Below, piece by piece: positions 18,974-23,688 of a DNA stretch of 23,688 bases. Under the pieces are notes generated by a model. The model searched no databases. It saw nothing but the letters and a program-made list of their open reading frames with translations, and was not told where the DNA came from. The DNA comes from a virus: the IMG/VR virus record IMGVR_UViG_3300032222_000314, positions 1 through 23,688 of that record; one strand, written 5' to 3'. Within the stretch, counting starts at the first letter, position 1, and each line of letters begins with the position of its first letter. Both the position numbers and the translations under genes were made by a program.

Positions 18974-19010
18974 CCCGTGGGGATAGATGAGACGGGTCTA
19001 TCCCCACGGG
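18974..19010 (-). terminator. Terminator after the major capsid gene
   Basis: A perfect 14-bp stem, CCCGTGGGGATAGA (18974-18987) with TCTATCCCCACGGG (18997-19010), loop of nine, and TTTTACTTT following in the leftward direction. It lies 14 bases past the capsid stop. The TATAAT in the following TTTATAATGG may start a new transcript for the 140-aa gene. Confidence 0.8.
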
Positions 19011-19024
19011 CGCTTAGTCGCTTG

Positions 19025-20257
19025 TTACTTCTCGGTGATGTTAGATAGTACCGCGTGTGCGTTTCTGCGGTAGGTACCTAGCTGAGAGTACTGGTAGTAA
19101 CGTGCTTCGTATGCGTCTGTGTCTGCGACACGTGACCACATAGAACCATCGCGGTCCATCCATGCCCAGTCGCGCTTGCGGTTAACCACAATCTCTTTCG
19201 AGCTTAGCGCGTACAAGGTGCTTGGTGGAGCTGCGTAGTCCGATACGAACTTGATTGGCTTGCCAACTGCATCGAATGAGAATGCACGCTGTCCACCCTC
19301 AAGGGTTGCACCGTTGGTGAACTGGCGTAGACCCTGTAGCAAGTCCCAGTAAGCGTTAAAAACGCCTGGGGATGCAAGGATTACGTCCACGTCGCCGCCC
19401 TGCTTGTCAACCTTTTGTACTAGGTTGATCAAAGCTAGCTCAGTTAGAGCGCCAGTTGCGGTTCCTGGAGTTCCAAGAGCCACCTCTGTTGCTGCCCATA
19501 CTGGGTAGCTAGCTGGGTCGATGTCGTGTAGAGAACCAGTAGCCTTAACGATTGCACCTAGACCAGTCCATTCCTTACCGAAGGAGTTTACTCCGTTGGA
19601 AGAACGAACGATGAAGTCACCAGCGCTGATGTTAGTGCTGAAGGTACCAAGAGTACCAGACACTGTGATCACGTTGGTTGTTTCGTTAATTGCTGTGATT
19701 TCTAGGGTTGATGCTGCACCTGACTGCTGCTTTACACCAGTTGTTGGGTCAACCACGTCAATGGTCATTCCGACCTGTAGGTAGTGGTCGGTGTCAACGG
19801 TCAAAGTAGAAGAAGAAGGCTGTGCAGTAACTACTGCCAACTTACCTGAGCCATCTCCGTAAACCTGACGGTTTAGATCGTTAGCTAGGTCTTTTCTTAG
19901 GCCCTTGATTTCGTTGTCAACAACGTTGATGAATGCTTGGTAGTTCTCGGATGCCTGCTCGAATAGCTGTCCGTCAACCTCAATAGAACCGTATAGGTTT
20001 GTGAGGTATAGGTGAGCTTGCTTGTACTTCTGGGCTCCAGCAACTGGTAGCTTCTCGCGAACGCCACGTGCACCGATTCCCTGGTTACGTCCAATGTGAG
20101 TATCGAAGATAACTTCTTTACCGTTTTGTGTAATGTTAGCCGATGAAGACTCGATGAGCTGTAGCGCTGGGTTTTTGTCCCTTAGCTGCTCGTGAAGATC
20201 TCCATAAACCAACTTAATTGCTTCTGACGCAAAGGTCAGAATTGAGGTTCCTGCCAT
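19025..20257 (-). CDS. Major capsid protein, HK97-fold type (410 aa)
   Basis: MAGTSILTFASEAIKLVYGD starts a protein with GARGVREKLPVAGAQKYKQA (62-81), LTNLYGSIEVDGQLFE (85-100), a long helix at 105-130 (FINVVDNEIKGLRKDLANDL), GDGSG (134-138), an insertion rich in Thr/Ser (about 145-215) and a C-terminal beta-rich half with KEIVVNRKRDWAWMDRDGS. This order matches HK97-type major capsid proteins of podoviruses. It follows a scaffold gene and is enclosed by two hairpins (20369-20411 and 18974-19010), so it is probably expressed as a high-level single unit. AGGAG precedes the ATG. Confidence 0.85.
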   Translation of the reverse strand: MAGTSILTFASEAIKLVYGDLHEQLRDKNPALQLIESSSANITQNGKEVIFDTHIGRNQGIGARGVREKLPVAGAQKYKQAHLYLTNLYGSIEVDGQLFEQASENYQAFINVVDNEIKGLRKDLANDLNRQVYGDGSGKLAVVTAQPSSSTLTVDTDHYLQVGMTIDVVDPTTGVKQQSGAASTLEITAINETTNVITVSGTLGTFSTNISAGDFIVRSSNGVNSFGKEWTGLGAIVKATGSLHDIDPASYPVWAATEVALGTPGTATGALTELALINLVQKVDKQGGDVDVILASPGVFNAYWDLLQGLRQFTNGATLEGGQRAFSFDAVGKPIKFVSDYAAPPSTLYALSSKEIVVNRKRDWAWMDRDGSMWSRVADTDAYEARYYQYSQLGTYRRNAHAVLSNITEK

Positions 20258-20368
20258 GTTAATGACTCCTATGATTTAAGAAAGGGGGGATTGTTTGTAT
20301 CATCTGGCCCTGACTCGGAATCGGCTGTACCATTGACATACTTAGAATACCATAAAACCTTAAGTTAC

Positions 20369-20411
20369 AAGTAAACCCGTCCACTGCTTTCGCTAATGAA
20401 CGGGTTTACTT
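20369..20411 (-). terminator. Hairpin between scaffold and capsid genes
   Basis: A perfect 12-bp stem, AAGTAAACCCGT (20369-20380) with ACGGGTTTACTT (20400-20411), with a 19-base loop, begins six bases after the scaffold stop. The leftward reading ends in TTTACTTGTAACTT, a weak U-tract. It may let part of the transcription stop or may protect the capsid RNA end. The gap from here to the capsid start shows only the ribosome site. Confidence 0.6.
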
Positions 20412-20416
20412 ATGTG

Positions 20417-21286
20417 TTAAATAGAGTTTCTTTGAGCCTTAGACTGCTCTTCAAACATCTGAATTAGCATGTTTTTCTTATCCGCAAAGTCTTTGGGAAT
20501 AGAAAGAGGAGTTGTTTGAATAGAGTTTCCTCCACTAGCTCCCAGCACTGTTGGTGCTGGCTGGCTTGGAAGCTGGCCCTTTTCGTTGTATCGAATGCCG
20601 GTAATTTCAGCAAGTTCACGTGCTGCGGTGTAGACAGTTGCGTCTTCACCACGCTCTAGCTGAATTTCCATTAGGCCTAAAATACGGTTCTGAAGTTGAG
20701 GAGAAATGTCGTACTTAGAGTTTAGGTCCTCAAGCTGTTCGCTTAGCACTTCTTGCTCTTTAGCTACTTCAGCTTCAAACTGAATGTTTTCTAGGTACTC
20801 TTGCTGCTTTGAAATGAGCTGATCGCGAGCTTCAAACTCTTTCCGGATTGCCGGGTTTAGTTCGTAGTTTTCATCGTCGCCATCTTCAATAGCGTCTGCC
20901 TGCTCTTCTACGGCTTCGGCTTCTTCTAGCAATCCCTGCTGACGTAGGTTTTCTGCAAGCGTACGGTAGAGATAAACAGGATCGTTTAGCGCGACATCTG
21001 CTAGGCGAAGGCTATCCCTGATAATGTCAGGCTGTAGCCCATTATCAATAAATTCCTTAAATGGGGTGAACTTCTCTAGCTGTTGCTGGAAGTTACGGTC
21101 TTGTTCCTGAAGGTGAGGGATTACCTTGTTGTGCCATGCTTCTGGAATCTCAGCAAGCAATCCATCGTATGCCGGGTGAACCTTAGAATCACTAACTGGC
21201 TCTACGGCTGGGGCATCTGGGGTTTCAATTGCAGGAGCGTCTTCAATGGGCGCCTCTGGATTTATATCGAATTCTGTCTCAGACAT
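20417..21286 (-). CDS. Scaffold protein (289 aa)
   Basis: An acidic, highly helical protein (MSETEFDINPEAPIEDAPAI...) with a Pro/Glu-rich disordered start, a long Glu/Gln helical middle (EEAEAVEEQADAIEDGDDEN, EFEARDQLISKQQEYLENIQ) and a Pro/Ser-rich end with basic residues (ADKKNMLIQMFEEQSKAQRN). Such composition together with the position between portal and capsid identifies a capsid scaffold. The basic C-terminal end could contact the capsid inner face. There is no protease-like domain. Confidence 0.8.
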   Translation of the reverse strand: MSETEFDINPEAPIEDAPAIETPDAPAVEPVSDSKVHPAYDGLLAEIPEAWHNKVIPHLQEQDRNFQQQLEKFTPFKEFIDNGLQPDIIRDSLRLADVALNDPVYLYRTLAENLRQQGLLEEAEAVEEQADAIEDGDDENYELNPAIRKEFEARDQLISKQQEYLENIQFEAEVAKEQEVLSEQLEDLNSKYDISPQLQNRILGLMEIQLERGEDATVYTAARELAEITGIRYNEKGQLPSQPAPTVLGASGGNSIQTTPLSIPKDFADKKNMLIQMFEEQSKAQRNSI

Positions 21287-21293
21287 ATGTCTC

Positions 21294-23456
21294 TTATCCT
21301 AACTGTTCTTGAGTGAAGCCAGATTGTTCCGGCTGTGTTTCTGGTGATTGTTCTTGCTGCATTCCGTCAACTGGCTCTTCTGGCGCAACACCACTAAGCA
21401 TAGCTTCTTGCTGTTGCTTTAGCATTAGAGCATTCTCGTGGATCGAGATGTGCTTCTGGAATTCTTTCTTAACAATATCTGGCAAGATCTCGTATGCCTG
21501 GCTCTTGCGGAACCTGTTGTGGATCTCAATGTGAACTGCGTGGTTATCCCAGCCGTTAACAGGGACAACAGGCGGTACCTGAAGCGGAGCACCAGTTGTT
21601 GGATCAATCTTGTCTATGTCACCATTTTGAGCTCCAGCGTTCCAAGCCTGTTCAACCTGCTGTGCAATTTCATCAGTGATCTTCTTCATCATCAAGTTTT
21701 CACGCTGAGCAGAGTTTTCATCGATCTTGATTACGTTGTAGTACTGCTTGAGCATACCCATCTCTAGGATACGTAGGCCGTCTTCTGGGCTAATGAAGCC
21801 CATCTTCATCCATTCGGTAACTAGGGCCTGACGAGCAGACTTGCTGGTTGGAAGAGCAGAGCCTGACTCAATCTTGATATCAGTACCAGAAGCTACGTCA
21901 GATCCAGAAAGCATCATGGCATCAAATGATCCATCAGAGCCGGTGATCTTGATCATACGCTTTTCTTCTACGTACTGAACAAACAGCGATAGGGCTTGGC
22001 GTGCTATCTTCTCAACACCGGCTTCAATGCTGTTAAAGATTGTTGTCAAGTAAGCGTCATCGCGCTCGCCAAGATAAGCCAAGGCAGTTGCTGCCGTAAC
22101 TCCAGCTCCGGACTCTCCACGGCTAATCTGGTGCTGACCTGAGATATCCTCAAAGTCCCGCTGAAGCTGGGTGACTTCCTGAAGCACGTAGTTAGGTAGT
22201 GGCTGAATAGGAACAGGGGTAGGCATAGAGAATCCTGGGCGTACTGGGATCCAGATACCAGCGCGAGCTGTGATCTTCTTTGGATCTACAGAGCCCTCGG
22301 CGTACATCATCTGTGGCTTAGCCATCAAGTTCTTTGCGTGGATGATCTGTGATCTTGTACGGTTAAGCTCACGCTGCAACGGGATTAGCGTCTTTATAAC
22401 TGACCGACGGTAGAACTTTCCGTTCTGGATGCCGTGTAGGTGAGCAAAAGGATACTGTCCATGGTGGTAAGGAATACCAGTATTGGACAACTGAACTATC
22501 TCGCTGTCTACGATTGTTACAAGTCCACCCTGAGGTAGGTAGGAAACTTGGTTTGGCTTGATCCACGCCTCGATGACCAATACCGCATCCGGCTTCGAGG
22601 TGTCAAGGCCACGAAGATCCATAATAGCTGCATCTTGGATCTCGCTTGCGTTTACCTTTGTTGGAACAAAGTCTTTAGGTAGTACAGACTTAAAGTTCTG
22701 CTTTACCCACTGCTCGCTCTTTGTGTACACGTTAAAGATATAAGGCTGCTGCTCTAGATCTTCTTGAGATAGGTCCGGGATAAACAAGTGAAATGGAGAG
22801 ACTACTTCAAACTTGACGTCACCAGTAGTAGAAACTGCCCTGCGCACTGTTTTGTTTCCAGTCATTGGGTCTACAAGTGTTTCGTTTTCATAGTGCTTAA
22901 TGGTCGGATCCCAGAAACATTTAATGAATCCGTTACCACATACTGCACGCCAGAACTCTGCCTTCTGCAAAATCTCAGTCTGGAAGTTGTTCTTGTCATA
23001 TACAGCTTGCCAGACCTGTTCTCCGGCAGTAGCGCTGAGTAGATCTTCTTCGTCGTTAGACGCTGGGACTACTGCTGCAGATGGCTGCTGAGATGTTGTC
23101 TTAGCAATCTCTGTACGGATTATTGGCTCAATGCGGTTAACGGTAATACGGGGGAGGTTAGCCGGGTTGGGCTCCTCCATAAGGCCTTCTTTGCCGTTGA
23201 TCGTTGCCCAGTTGTGGTACTGCTTACCGTTGTAAAAAGCAATCTGTAGATACCAGTCGATCTCTTCATTTTTACGGGCTGACTTGCACTTCTCGTATTC
23301 AGCCTTAATCCAGGCTACTAGCTTCTTTGACTCTTGGTCTTTTTTAAACTTATTAAGAATGCTGTCTTCGACAAGCTCGCCAGGCATGGCTGGATCCTTT
23401 TGGTAGAGGGCTTGATCGGCTACGGTAATTTCCTTGCCGAGTTCGTCAGTCGCCAT
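21294..23456 (-). CDS. Portal protein, P22-like type (720 aa)
   Basis: A 720-residue protein with NLPRITVNRIEPIIRTEIAK (about 100-119), a WRAVCGNGFIKCFWDPTIKH block (169-188), TLIPLQRELNRTRSQIIHAK (356-375) and SGQHQISRGESGAGVTAATA (439-458). The long helical stem, the wing region and the Asp-Ile-Ser-Gly...Ser-Gly signature of podovirus portals are all present. It forms the dodecameric ring through which DNA enters and leaves. The C-terminal 60 residues are Gln/Glu/Pro-rich. The start overlaps the end of the upstream gene by 11 bases. Confidence 0.85.
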   Translation of the reverse strand: MATDELGKEITVADQALYQKDPAMPGELVEDSILNKFKKDQESKKLVAWIKAEYEKCKSARKNEEIDWYLQIAFYNGKQYHNWATINGKEGLMEEPNPANLPRITVNRIEPIIRTEIAKTTSQQPSAAVVPASNDEEDLLSATAGEQVWQAVYDKNNFQTEILQKAEFWRAVCGNGFIKCFWDPTIKHYENETLVDPMTGNKTVRRAVSTTGDVKFEVVSPFHLFIPDLSQEDLEQQPYIFNVYTKSEQWVKQNFKSVLPKDFVPTKVNASEIQDAAIMDLRGLDTSKPDAVLVIEAWIKPNQVSYLPQGGLVTIVDSEIVQLSNTGIPYHHGQYPFAHLHGIQNGKFYRRSVIKTLIPLQRELNRTRSQIIHAKNLMAKPQMMYAEGSVDPKKITARAGIWIPVRPGFSMPTPVPIQPLPNYVLQEVTQLQRDFEDISGQHQISRGESGAGVTAATALAYLGERDDAYLTTIFNSIEAGVEKIARQALSLFVQYVEEKRMIKITGSDGSFDAMMLSGSDVASGTDIKIESGSALPTSKSARQALVTEWMKMGFISPEDGLRILEMGMLKQYYNVIKIDENSAQRENLMMKKITDEIAQQVEQAWNAGAQNGDIDKIDPTTGAPLQVPPVVPVNGWDNHAVHIEIHNRFRKSQAYEILPDIVKKEFQKHISIHENALMLKQQQEAMLSGVAPEEPVDGMQQEQSPETQPEQSGFTQEQLG

Positions 23457-23688
23457 TATTTATATCCAAATCTTTCCAGAGTTCCTGCATACGCTTTTCG
23501 TCGGCCAGAAGTTGTTCGTATTCTTCGCCCGATACATACGGTCCATTATAGCCTACATCTTTGATTGGCTGCGGTGTAGCAGCCTGAATCATTTGATAAG
23601 CTATTGGGTCTTTACTTGCTAGCAGATTTAACGCTTGGCTTAGTAGCCTTTGCTGTTCCTTTGCTGCCTGTGTCTGTAGCTCCAGCGA
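23446..23688 (-). CDS. C-terminal 80 aa of a protein cut by the window edge
   Basis: An open frame enters from the right edge and ends TGA at 23446, overlapping the portal start by 11 bases. The visible end is a Gln/Ala/Leu-rich helical piece (ELQTQAAKEQQRLLSQALNL), a short YQMIQAATPQP segment, then an acidic helical tail (SGEEYEQLLADEKRMQELWK). It may be the end of the large terminase subunit, expected just before the portal, but the piece shows no ATPase or nuclease motif and could be another gene. Confidence 0.7.
   Translation of the reverse strand, partial: SLELQTQAAKEQQRLLSQALNLLASKDPIAYQMIQAATPQPIKDVGYNGPYVSGEEYEQLLADEKRMQELWKDLDINNGD

Noticed and set aside
1-23688. Lysogeny module with integrase
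   Set aside because: No integrase or recombinase motif was found on either strand; the excisionase-like HTH alone is not enough.

Overview
The window looks like part of the genome of a short-tailed (podovirus-like) double-stranded DNA phage, most likely infecting an actinobacterium. The case rests on four things: a leftward morphogenesis run (unidentified end, portal, scaffold, capsid, adaptor, tail nozzle, very large virion proteins); no tape measure or long-tail genes; a two-helix holin-like protein; and several small proteins whose sequence style resembles actinobacteriophage families (recalled, not searched). Base composition is moderate (roughly mid-40s % GC by eye). Genes are tightly packed, with strong Shine-Dalgarno sites, TTG starts and many TAATG stop/start overlaps. 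No integrase, polymerase, endolysin or intact tRNA was seen.

Layout. (1) About 1-4891, minus strand: an accessory or early block of small genes. It has one four-gene chain linked by TAATG overlaps, an excisionase-like HTH protein, and several units that each carry their own promoter. Upstream of five of these lies a 45-bp repeat: GAATGANTGGAA followed at an invariant distance by a TAG box. Four of those five leaders, and one further leader, have a small hairpin just before the Shine-Dalgarno. At least six genes here or in the next block are shorter than 60 codons. (2) About 5067-8691, plus strand: a tandem-HTH regulator diverging from block 1, a DUF1599/Nmad1-like protein, a terminase-small-subunit-like protein, a tail-appendage-like peptide, two membrane proteins (probably lysis), four successive Lys/Ala-rich small proteins and a GT25-like glycosyltransferase. 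(3) About 8684-23688, minus strand: the late block. Reading leftward it holds the C-terminal end of an unidentified protein cut by the window edge, portal, scaffold, hairpin, major capsid, hairpin, an unknown protein, adaptor, nozzle, two small virion-type proteins, an Ala-rich coiled-coil protein, a 1796-residue protein and a small Cys-containing protein.

How it works together. Block 3 would build the head and short tail and supply proteins ejected with the DNA. Block 2 probably supplies the early switch, packaging recognition and lysis. Block 1 looks like a set of gene cassettes under a shared promoter/leader signal, and one of these promoters faces the HTH regulator across a pair of ATGCATGT motifs. 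The repeated promoter-plus-leader cassettes are the most unusual signal in the window.
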